From contig CP084620.1 in NCBI GenBank assembly GCA_025917655.1, positions 1,984,001 through 2,048,000 on the forward strand: 64,000 bases of DNA, given 5' to 3'. Below are positions 33,765 through 44,001 of the stretch, piece by piece (positions within the stretch are counted from its first letter, which is position 1; the number at the start of each line of letters is the position of its first letter). Below the pieces are notes generated by a model, which saw only the letters and a list, made by a program, of their open reading frames with translations, had not been told where the DNA came from and searched no databases. Origin of the DNA: Chlorella sorokiniana. Its lineage: Eukaryota; Chlorophyta; Trebouxiophyceae; Chlorellales; Chlorellaceae. Both the position numbers and the translations under genes were made by a program.

Positions 33765-35106
33765 CTATTTGCTGCCGGTTGCTGCAGCATGCAGCGCTTC
33801 GATGTTGCGACCCATGCGTGCCACAAACTCGCGTAACAAGGGGATGCGCTCCGCAGGTTCGAAGAACAGGAAGTGGCTCAGCGCCAGCAGCACAGTCAGA
33901 GTCACAGCGATGCGAAGGACCGGCGGTGGCTTGATGCCAGCCTGGCCCATGCGGTTCATCAGCCAGCGCTCAAACAGGATGACGGGACCCTGCACATCAA
34001 CATGCAGACCAGCTGGCGATGAGCATCAGGAGGCTGAGCAGCAGCAAGCAGGAGCGACTGTTCCAAGCTAGAATGTTAGCGCAGGCCGCAGAGCCCACCT
34101 GAAGGGCGAAAAACGCCAGCCAGGCACCCCACACTGAGGTGCCAGTGATGTACCAGACAATGACCTCGTGCACTAACCCAGATGTCAGGCAGGCCGTGCA
34201 CAGCGCCAGCGCAGCGCGTGGCGGCCGGCCCGAGCCTTTGCCATGGGGCTGCCGCCGCGGCCCGTGTGGCTTGCGCCCCAGCTTGCGCCAGCAGCCCTCC
34301 AAGATGGGTTCATATACCGAGCAGCGCACCGCGTTGCTAGCAGCGAGGTTCCAGTGAGCGCCCCAGAAGGCGGACACGGACCGCGCCTGCCAGGGGGCGG
34401 AAGGTTGCTTCAAGGCGCAGCCCCAGCGTGATGAGCGCTAGGCTGGCCATGCCATCCATGAGGAGACCTGCGGCAGGAAGCAGGAGCCGCGGACCTGCCC
34501 TTGCACTCACAACGTCGGGAGCAGGATGCCAGCTGCCAGCTGTTCCTGCTGCCCGCGCCACAAGAGCCCGCAGCCTACCCGCTTGGGTGCCTGCCCGTGA
34601 GAAGCCCACTCACCCAGCCAGCCGTACATCGCCAACACGTACAGCACCTCCTTGAGCACCTTCGGCGGCCCCCAGGCAAGGCCAGCCAGCGCAGCCACGG
34701 TGAGCACCGTCTTGGCGGCAGACCGTGCCAGCAGGCCCCCGCTGGCGCTGCCGCCAGAAGCAGCAGGGCCGCCGGGGTCGGCCGGCAGCAGGGGCATCGC
34801 GTAGAGCGCCACCAGCTGCGCCCAAGTCCAGCGCTGGGAGACCAGAGGACCGCGACCGCAGAAGAATGCAATTGCCTTGGAGTTGGCCAGCCAGGTAAGC
34901 AGGAAGGCAACCATTCCACGGGTGATATAACATGTTGCCCGGTCAAACAGCAGAGCTGCAACGCAGTTCACTGCCACCGCAGCCGCAACTGGCGCCGCTG
35001 CTGGTCGGCCGCCAGAGCCTGGCCGCCGTGAGCTGCGATAGAGCCATGTTGCGCAGGCGATCACACCCAAGGAAGTGGCTGTCGCTGCAACCGTGTAGCT
35101 GAGCAT
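33765..35106 (-). CDS. Wax-synthase-like MBOAT O-acyltransferase
   Basis: Integral ER-membrane enzyme of the plant wax-synthase (long-chain-alcohol O-fatty-acyltransferase) type, transferring acyl groups to an alcohol acceptor. The chosen start is ATG at 35106 (MLSYTVAATATSLGVIACA). Hydrophobic segments recur: VAAAVAVNCVAALLF, GMVAFLLTWLANSKAIAFF, LVALYAMPLLPA, LTVAALAGLAW, LMDGMASLALITLGL. The signature FWGAHWNLAASNAVR (about 34350) matches the family FWGRRWN motif. SGLVHEVIVWYITG (about 34140) carries the conserved MBOAT histidine. The last exon ends ERIPLLREFVARMGRN..., with stop at 33765-33767. The key His is present, so the enzyme should be active; substrate cannot be told from sequence. 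A slightly earlier start is possible. Confidence 0.85.
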
Positions 35107-35758
35107 TGGCTGCGAGTGGCGGCTTATGCGGCAGTGGACCTGTGGCGGCGGTGCCTGGGATGCTGCGAGGTTGAGGCCAGCGGTCAGCACCCAATCACCC
35201 AATTCATCGCAGCTATCGAGAGCTTCAGCTGATCCGTGCAGAGGTTGTCGATCGTGCTGATCAAGCGAGAAGGCGTGGGAGACCGCTGCGCAGCCAAGCA
35301 CACAATTCAAAAGCAAGTATCACAGTTAAGAATCGTCATCAATGCCGCAAAGCGCGGAGGAGCCCGAGTGGAGCCTGCAGCAAGAGGAATTGAGATGGCG
35401 GTCCTGAGGTGTCGATGAGATGGCGGTGCATGGCGCGGCGCACAGGATGCACCCTGCAATCATGTGTGCCACCCGGCAACTGCTGCTGCTTCGGTGGACA
35501 CATTGGAGAAGCTACCAATGCGTTAATGTTGAACACTTTAACAATAAGCGTTGCGTTAGTTGAAGAAAGTGGACGCTGGCAGGAGCGCCCGCCTGGCAGG
35601 CTCTTTCCAAAACTGCTGTGAAACCCGTTTGCCCTGCTCAGGAACATGCTCGTCCCATCAATGCTATTTACTTGGTGGCAAGACGTCTTGAAGGAGATTG
35701 CTCTACAGCTGAACTTGCCTCCGTGTCTTTCCTAGAAAAAGGCCTGCTTCTCACAACC

Positions 35759-38700
35759 ATGCTGCATCTGTCAACACCCTGGATGGCAGGCTACAGCGAG
35801 AACAGCGAGCCCCTTTTGAGTTCGCCGAGTGAACATACGCTTCCTGTAGCTCAGATTGAGAGGTGCATGGATGACCATGGGTTGCCGCTCTGGCCACATG
35901 CCCATCCAGCACGCACTGTGGTGCCACTTGCCCCACCAGCGCTGGTCAGCGCCTTTGGGTTCCAGCCACCAGCGCAGCGTCGAGCCCTTCATGCCATACT
36001 GCCACAGACACACACACGTTACCGACTGTTATCTGTCATGAATCCTGGCATCAGCATGAATCAGCAAGGTTGTGCTGTGGCCACAAAGGGCAGGGCAGGG
36101 CCGACGGTGTCATGCCGCCAGCTGAACAAGCGCCTGCTCGAGGCCCCCACAGTGAAGGCACGTCGACTCGCACTGGCCACCCCTGTCGTCTGCAGAGCTT
36201 GTTTGCAAGCGTGTGCTGTGGGGATCACTTTCGAGTTCCCGGCTCCATGCAGGACTTGTTTCGTGCCCTAAGCGAGGGTTGGCAGGCTTTGGATGTGATC
36301 AACCTGGCCACTGCCCTGCAGCGCCTGGCCCAGCTGGCGGAGGCATGGCCCGGTGGAGCGGCAGCGTTCAAAACGCAGCAGCTGCTGGGGTCACCTGCCT
36401 GGTTCTGGCTGCTGGACCAAGTGCTGGCCGCATCTCAGGCCCCAGAATTCAAAGAGGAGAGCACTGCAGATGTGCTGTGCGCGCTGTGCAAATTGGATGG
36501 GCTGTCGCCACCAATCTTGGAGGCCTTGCACGGGCCGCTGGCAAGTGCCCTCTGCAGCACCCAACTGGACAGCCGCAAGCTCACTGACATTCTGTGGGCG
36601 TTTGGCGAGGAAGTGAACCTTTGGCCGCTGCTGGTGGCTGTAAAAGAGCCGTTGCTGGAGGCTCTGTCGGAGCATGCATCGAGCTTGGATGCGCGGGTGA
36701 GGGCAGGATGATTTATGATGTGAGCATGTGACATGTGCAAGAGCATCTGCACGATGAGGCGATGCTGGACATTTTTTTCTGTCGAAAGCTGACAGCCCCC
36801 TCAAATGCTGCTGCGTTGCCAGGGTGTGGTCACCGCCTGGAGGATGTTGGGTGAGGTCGGGAGCAGGGCGCCCGCTGGGGCACTGGATCCTGCTGCAGAC
36901 ATGCCCGCCCTGCTACCTCGCCTGGCGAAGGCGGCGGCATCGGCCGCAGGCTCCATGCACTTTCAGGGCATCTCCCAGGTGGGTACCCAGAGTTGGAGGC
37001 GATGCAACATGCCAAGACGCATCCAAGCGAAGCACGAGCATTACAAGCACTGGTCAACTGTTGTGCAGGTGCTGAATGCCTGCGTGAAGATAGGCCCTGC
37101 ACTGTATCGTGATGAGGTGCTGCTGCATGCCCTGACTACAGCAGCAGCATGCAGGTGAGCAGGCACATGGGGGCCCGAGCTTGATTCTGGCCAGGAGCCT
37201 CACACACAGACCTTGGCGTGCACAGGCTGAGCAGTGGGGAGGAGCGGCCGACGCCCCAGGCAGTAGGCCTGATTGCACAGGCCCTGGGCTGTCTTGGCTT
37301 CGCGCCGCACTGCCATTGGAGCATGGAGCGCGGCGAGTTTGTGCCTTTCCTGGACGTGCTGGGTGAAGCCCTGCTGCAGCAGCTTGACACGACAACACCC
37401 GAGGTACGTGCTTCTGAATGACCCATCACTCATACTCTTAGAAAACATGGCTAGCTCTGAACTGTAGTACCCATTCAACATGAAGCAAACTCGGTGATAC
37501 AAGTGACGCTGCAATTCCTGGGTGCCTGCTGCTTGCAGGATGTGTGCAGCTACCTCAATGGCCTGCGCATGCTGAGCCACCACCTGCCCGGCTGCATGCT
37601 GGATGCCCTGCTGCTCTGTTTTACTTTTGGGAATAGCAGCGGCAGCACTGGAAGCAGCAAGGGTCTGACGCTGCAATGCTTCACCTCGCACCAGCTAGTG
37701 GACGTGGTGAGCTGGCAGCTGCTGTGCAAAAGTGCAGCGAGCTTGAATGATGTCAACTTGACGGCGACTCTTGCCCCCCCAATGCAGGTTGCTGCCGTTT
37801 GCAGCCTCCTGCGTGGCGGACACTATGCGCCCTCTGGGTTGCCGCACGACACCTTGTTCGCCTTCTTTGATGCCCTGGACACAGTGCTGACAGCACGCCT
37901 TTCAGTTGCTCGCCAAGCCAGGAAGGCATCTAGCCCTGTTCATGACGAGCTGGCGCTCACTGGGCAGCACCTTGGGGCCATCTGCGGGGAGCTCGGCAAG
38001 CTTGGGGCATACCCATGCGCTGCTTTGACGTGAGTCGCACAGGGTCCCCCTTCAATTACCTGACATGTAGATCACCAAAACCAATTGGCCGCTTCTGCGG
38101 GTATCCTGCAGGGAAACAGCGATTCTGGAGCTGGAGACCCACATCTGCCAGGAATCCTCAGTATACAGCGGCGCTGCGCTGGCCAACATTCTCCAGTTCT
38201 TCAGCGCGCATGGCATCCAGCCACGCAAGCAGACGGCGCAGGCCATATGCGACCGCCTGCTGGCTCTACTCCTTCCGTCTGCTGTAGCACATCGGCAGCC
38301 CCGTAGTCAGCAGCACGCTGGCCACCGGCAGGCGCTTCCTCTGCACACCGTCGGCAAGATCTGCTTCGCAGTCGCCATCCTGCGACTCGAACACCCCACC
38401 CTGCTCACCGCCTTGTTTGCTGCAATCTCAGAGGCATTCACGCTGCTGGAGAACACCTTACGGCATGGCAGCACCATGCCCTCTGCTCTGCTCAATGACC
38501 TTGTGCTACTGGCAGGCGCTGTAGCAGAGCTCTATGCTGGTGGCATGCTGCACGCAGCCGGTTTGGGAGCCCAAACATTCTGCTGCCCCTATGGCAGGAA
38601 ATTATGGCATGGATCGCTCACGCCAGTGAGTGTACAGCACAATCGGGTGGAGGAAGAAGAGTGGCGATGCAGGATGCAGTCGTCCTGGGGCGGTCGGCAA

Positions 38701-38798
38701 CCGAACTGAACGGTGGCGTCAATGGAAGCAGCGGCGCAGTCTTCCAGATCCCACGCCAGGTGCAGCATGTGCTGGCCATGACAAACTTGGATGGCTGA
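35759..38798 (+). CDS. Helical-repeat organellar RNA-metabolism protein (RAP/FASTK-like)
   Basis: ATG at 35759 (MLHLSTPWMAGYSEN). An exon carrying QLNKRLLEAP is followed by alpha-helical repeats: DLFRALSEGWQALDVINLAT, LDSRKLTDILWAFGEE (about 36560), VLNACVKIGPALYRDEVLLH, AVGLIAQALGCLGFAPHC, DVCSYLNGLRMLSHHLPGCM, HQLVDVVSWQLLCK, GQHLGAICGELGKLGAYPC, GAALANILQFFSAHGIQPR, and LNDLVLLAGAVAELYAGG. The LNKRLLEA and ILWAFG-type repeat signatures are those of RAP/FASTK/OPR-like proteins that bind and mature chloroplast or mitochondrial RNAs in green algae. At least nine short introns are present. The probable stop is TGA at 38796-38798 after an exon ending AMTNLDG. A C-terminal RAP domain was not clearly recognised. 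Confidence 0.65.
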
Positions 38799-39012
38799 GC
38801 GTTTGCAGCCAGTATGTTTCTGTTGCTGTTCACATGGCGTTGTGCTTAATTCACAATCAGGCATCTATGTGGCAGTGTGGTGAGAGAGTCAATACTGAGA
38901 AGCAAACAAAGAGGAGTGAAGTAGCGAAGGGGGAGAACGCTTGGAAGTTACAGATGCTCTAGGGTAAGCAGCTAAACAAGGAAGCGGAGCAAGGAAAACT
39001 GGTAGCATTAAC

Positions 39013-39075
39013 GGCATGCTCAGCAGGAGCCGAGCGCATGCTCAGCAGGAGCAGAGCGCATGCTCAGCAGCAGCC
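39013..39075. repeat. Three short tandem repeats at the Rab gene 3' end
   Basis: GCATGCTCAGCAGGAGC recurs three times at about 23-bp spacing. The last unit supplies the Rab stop codon and the two terminal cysteine codons, so the array abuts the coding end. Confidence 0.85.
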
Positions 39076-40329
39076 ACCTTGCTTGCTGGCCGTCGCCTTG
39101 CGCTGCCCTGTGCCCACTCGTAGGCTGGGCCCACTGCCACCCCCGCTGCCTGCCTCCGGCTGCGTGTCTTTCAGCCGCAGCATAATGTCGCGTGCAACTG
39201 ACTGCAGCAGGACAATGTGCAGGAGGCATGAGCCGGGAATGAAAGTGAGATCGTGCATGCATGCTGCCTGCCCTTGTTGTCTTTTAAAGCCAGCCGGCAG
39301 GCGTTGTTCTCTGTGCGAAAGACTCTTGCCTGGAAGACGTCATCCACGTTTGTGTTGTTCTTGGCGCTGGTCTCAAAGAACTGCAGGCGAAACTCATCTG
39401 CCAGCGCCTGTCCCCGGCTGTAAGGCACGGCACGCTTGCTTTCATCCATATCGCTCTTGTTGCCCACAAGCACCTGCGGTATGAGGCCAACGACAGCTTA
39501 AGAATGACCAGCCCATTATCTGGCCTGCCCGCATACAGCATGGAACACCAAACCAAACGATTGCTGTTAGCGCTCCTGATGTTTTGCTGCGCTCAACCTC
39601 TGTCAATGCATGCAAGCAGTCAACCACTGCTGCAGCTGCTGCCGCATGCTGCTCCAGGGCTGTGCTTGCCTTGATGACGTTGTCGCTGGCATGCTGCTCA
39701 ATGTTCTTCATCCAGTTGCGGATGTTGTTAAAGGAGGCCTCGTCCGTGACGTCGTACACTAGGAGGATGCCCATCGCGCCACGATAGTATGCTGCAAAAC
39801 AAGCAGTGCTTATAAATGAAGCGGGCGGTGACGCTCAGGCTAAGGCGCCAGATGTTTCCATGTCAGCACCATCCAACACGGATGCTGGAGAGGCGAACGA
39901 CACCGCACGCACCACTGGTGATAGTGCGGAAGCGCTCCTGGCCCGCGGTGTCCCATATCTGAAGTTTGACCCACTTGCCGTCAATCAGCACTTTCTTGAT
40001 TTTGAAATCAATCCTGTAGAGGTTTGAGAGGGTGATTTCACACAAACAAACATCCTGAGGGGTAAGCGAGCCAAGCACACGCAGAGCGGCCGTGGGGCCC
40101 GCCACTGGCGGCTCACCCGATAGTCGTGATGAAGCTTGACGTGAAACTGTCTTCAGCGAAGCGCAGCAGCAGACAGCTCTTTCCCACCCCTGCACAGGCA
40201 ACGGGGAGGTCACGGGCAGTCGGCCAGAGCGCCGCGTGGATCATGCGAGCCGGCTGCCAACACCTTACCGCTGTCACCGATGAGCAGCAACTTGATCAGA
40301 TAGTCGTAGTCTTGCCGTCTAGAGCCCAT
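39064..40329 (-). CDS. Rab GTPase, RabE/Rab8 family
   Basis: Small GTPase for exocytic (Golgi to plasma membrane) vesicle traffic. The minus-strand ATG at 40329 gives [20 protein letters not shown], then [19 protein letters not shown]. The effector region TTIGIDFKIK, switch [35 protein letters not shown], nucleotide motif GNKSDM and ETSAKNN follow in order across about six exons. The C-terminus is KQGGCC, a double-Cys geranylgeranylation signal. TTIGIDFKI and the [13 protein letters not shown] block are characteristic of Rab8/RabE. All G-box residues are present. The stop is TGA at 39064-39066, inside a short tandem repeat. Confidence 0.95.
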
Positions 40330-40677
40330 CTTGCCTGGGATCGCCGTCACCTGTTACCGAACTTATGCTGCCCCCTATGCTGGCAGGGTTGCGAGCCTGT
40401 CAGCAGAGTAAGTGCGGACAGAGGGTCGAGGTGAGCCGCACCGCCGTTGAAGGGCAGTTTTGACACCGCGAAACGCCGGTCAAAGCTTCCGCTAGGTGCT
40501 GCTGAACAGGTTGCAAATGGTGCTAGTTATATGGGATTACTGGCAAAGCAAGCCCAGATGAGAAGGGGTGGCAGCCAGGGCCACTGGCATCAGCTGTGCG
40601 GGTGCCAGCAGTGCGCCGTCGCCAGCAGAAGAAGCGTCATGGGCCGGCTACTTTCCTGAGAAAGAAGGATCCCGAGG

Positions 40678-40935
40678 ATGTCCCAAGTCAATGGCCTGAC
40701 CTCTTATGGGTGGATTAAAGCGTTCAAAAACTCTGTGAATGCCAAAGGCACTGTTGGAGAGCAATACAGCAACGCTGTAAGGAACGAAATGGAACAGAGT
40801 CGCTCAACTGGACAGGATCGGGTGCGGATGAGTGAGGAGGAGAATGCCAACCTAAGTCGTATAAACCACAAGCTACGAGAAGAAGGATGTGATCGTGGGA
40901 GGGAGGCGATGGCAAGTGTTTGGATCTCGAAGTGA
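40678..40935 (+). CDS. Small hypothetical protein
   Basis: Uninterrupted 85-codon frame starting MSQVNGLTSYGWIKAFKNSV, with charged, evenly distributed residues (NAVRNEMEQSRSTGQDRVRM, NLSRINHKLREEG), unlike the Ala/Arg-rich false frames nearby. A splice donor may lie near the end, so the C-terminus is uncertain. Family not recognised. Confidence 0.4.
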   Translation: MSQVNGLTSYGWIKAFKNSVNAKGTVGEQYSNAVRNEMEQSRSTGQDRVRMSEEENANLSRINHKLREEGCDRGREAMASVWISK

Positions 40936-41056
40936 ACAACACAGCAGAGCCACGACAGGCCTCCTGGCAAGCAGACAGCCTTTGTGTACACATTGAAGCC
41001 CTGCAAAACTGCGCAGAAGATAGGCGCCGCCAGCGCATGGTAGGACGTCTTTATTG

Positions 41057-43310
41057 TCACATGATCGAGCAAGTGCATCCCTGAATCGGGGTGTCGGCGG
41101 CGCTGCCATCCAAGTCACCTACGCACGGGGCAGATGGGTAAGGGTTCGACCTGGAGCAGGCACATGGCCTCCCAGCGATTGCGGGGCACAGCCAGCTTGA
41201 AACCAAACCATCAACAGCAGCAGTGGCCCCACCCGACTCCTGCACACGCTCCAATGCTTCCACCACAGCGCGCGCAGCGGGCCGCAGCTCGGGGTCGTTC
41301 TTCCAGCAGGCCGTGATCACCGCTGCCACAGGGGCGGGCAAGTGGGGGGCAGAGGCGGACGGTAGCCATTGGCAACCTGTGGAGGGGCGGGGCACATGAG
41401 CAGCGAGCATGGGGTATTAGACTAAGTTCAGGACAGGCTTTTCAAGATGGACTGTCCTGCCAGGCAGCCCAAGACCCACCACCTGATCTGCACTCGCTGC
41501 TTGTGCCCCCCCTCCCAAAAAAAAATCTCACACGCCACTGCGCCCCACCTTGGCGGCCCAAAGCTCCATGGGGTCCTGCTCGGGGCTGGAGCAGCTGAGC
41601 AGCAGCTCAAAGCCCGGGATCTGCCGCGCAAACAGGTTGTGCATTACCATGGCAAGGCTGCGGGGGGGGTTTGCAGAGCAGCTGCATCACCCTCTCCGCC
41701 ACAATCCTCTCCACCAACCCCGCGTTGCCTGCATGTTTAAGCGGCACTTCAATTCCCTGATGGCAGGGGTATTACCTGAACACGTCTGCGCTGGCGCCAT
41801 AAGGAAGGGAAGAAAGCACTTCCGGCGCCATGTAGCCCAGGCTGCCCGTCTTCCCGTGAGGCATGGAGCGGCAGCGCTGCCGAGGGGCTTCTGGCGCGTT
41901 TGCTGGCTGCCATTCACCTGCTCCGCGTCGCAGGCCAGCGTGGGCGGCAGCGCTGCAGCTGATCCCTTGCCCATGGGTGCCTCGTGGTGCATGCGTGCCA
42001 GCCCAAAGTCTGCCTGCACAGTGTGGAGGCCGGCGGTGGAGCAACTGCTGCGTGCATGGAGGCTGAAGCACAGGATCCCCGCAGCATGCCCTGTTGGCTG
42101 GCACGTGAATCTCACTGGCAGGCTGGTAGCAGCAGGCGAACGTTTGCACAGCGTGGTGCTGCCAGCCTTGACTCGGGGCTGGCCTCCTGTTGATTGGCAG
42201 GCAGCGAGCGGATTGCGCTGCACACTCACCAGTTTGGCCTCTGCCCTAGCCAGCTGCGGGCAGGACAGCATCACGTTGTCCAGCTTCAGGTCGCGGTGCA
42301 GCACCGCCGGCCGCAGCTCATGAAGGTAGTGCAGGGCGCGGGCCATGTGCAGGCTCCAGCGCAGCGCGTCAGCGTCGCTGCACACAGCGAGGCAGGGAGG
42401 GCAGCCCGGCATGGGGTTCATGGGACAAATTTCAAATCAGGGGCCAGCTTTGCAGTCCAGGGGGCCACAGGGCACACAGGCACCCATGGCAGCCTCTGTC
42501 ATCAAGTGGGCACAGTAGCCTCGCGCCACAGCGGGCCCCACCTGTACAGCGGCTTGTAGGGCCGCACCATCTGCCGCCGCACCAGATCACCCAAGCTGCC
42601 ACCAGAGCCTGTGAGATACAGGCATGCATGCATGTTTGCATGTGAAAGCTGGCAGAAGGTGCTGCTGCAAAGCGATGGCTGCACGGTTTACCCCTTTTTA
42701 ACACTCCTTCGCTGACCGGGACGCTGCGCCCGAGCAAACGCATGGGTAGTCATGGACACTCACATAGCTCCTGAACGTAGTAAAAACTGATGCTGCGATG
42801 CGCCTTGGCAGCCGACAGCGCTCCGCCGCTGCGCCGTGTATTGCGCTGGCAGGCACTCCCTGCATGCCGTTTTCCGGCCGTGCCGAGTCGTCCAGGAAAG
42901 CACGGTGCCAGCCGCAGCCCAGAAAGTTGACAATATGCCTGCCAGGGGGCAGAGGGAGGTGTGTGAAAGACCTGCTTGATCGCTTGTGGCGTTGGCAGTG
43001 CGGGTTTTGTATCCAGTACCGCTCAGGATTGAGCGCAAGCTGCGGTGGATGCTTGGTTGCCGCACCTGTGGCGCAGGGTGCGCAGCAGCTCTGCCTCGTG
43101 TATGAAGAGTTCAATTTCCTCCGCATTGTGCAGCTGGCGGTGCAGCGTCTTCACGGCAACTTCATGCGCTGCTGGTCTGCCGCCATCGCAGAGCCGGCAA
43201 CCGCCGAGTGGGGGCCTCAGCTCTGCCACTCGCACAGTGGCGTAGGCTCCTTGCCCAAGAATGCCCCGATGAAACCTCAATCTCGTCTCCTCAGCCGTTC
43301 GCCCTGGCTG
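41057..43310 (-). CDS. TKL-type protein kinase (Raf/CTR1-like group)
   Basis: Multi-exon minus-strand kinase. The N-lobe near 43300-43080 shows the Gly loop GQGAYATVRVAEL, HEVAVKTLHRQL with the catalytic lysine, and IELFIHEAELLRTLRHR. Then HIVNFLGCGW, GSGGSLGDLVRRQM, LHMARALHYLHE, catalytic loop VLHRDLKLDNVML (about 42290), DFG as ADFGLARMHHE, GSLGYMAPEVLSSLPYGASA (about 41830), PVAAVITACWKNDPELRPAA (about 41300), and stop at 41057-41059. The ITACWxxDPxxRP block and GYMAPEV mark the tyrosine-kinase-like group; activity is probably Ser/Thr. All catalytic residues are present. The start codon was not found: the frame enters through an apparent acceptor near 43310, so a short 5' exon is expected upstream. 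Confidence 0.8.
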
Positions 43311-43319
43311 GGCGGCCCT

Positions 43320-44001
43320 CCCAGCGCCGGTCCGTCCATCAAATCCAGTTCAGGTTGTCACAACCACATGATATCTCGAGTGCTGCGCCTTCCCCTCTGC
43401 TGGCAGGACAGTGCGAACAGACCACTTGAGGAACAGAAAGCGTCGGCGAGAATTGAGCGGGTTGTGGGTACAGTAAAGTGATCTGTGGATGATTGAAGGG
43501 GGCTGAAGGCCCTCATCAAGTACTTCCCGTCCCTCCACTCACACCCAGATGGCTCGGAGCGTCCAACGCGGCCCTTCGCCCCGCTGGAACGCCCGCTACT
43601 CTTTCAACGCCTTCAAGCGAAGATTGCAAGCTCGAGAAGCACTGGTCTTGGGCCGTCCTGGGGAGTAGGGAAGCTGGCCGGCAGTGACAGCGCCGTGCCG
43701 CTCCCGACTGCCACTCCTGACTGCCGCCACTGCTGGCCTCCTCTCATGGCGAGCAGCCTCCTCTCATGCTACCCAAACCTTCATACGAGAACTTCTGCGA
43801 CCAAAACCTCAATTACGGAGGCCGCTTGCACTTTGCAGGTAGTGGGGCGGCTGCCTAATGTCCATGACAAGGTTTGTGCTGTGCGAACAGCGGTACATGC
43901 GTAGCACTGCAACGACTGGAGATGGTCCACAATCTCCACCCGGCATGACACAGACCTCGTCCAACAATGTTTGTGCAACTCAAACAAAGCAACCGACGGC
44001 C
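43320..44001. other. Intergenic region
   Basis: Contains the probable 5' exon and promoter of the TKL kinase and the 3' flank of the three-repeat gene. No independent gene is supported. Confidence 0.4.
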
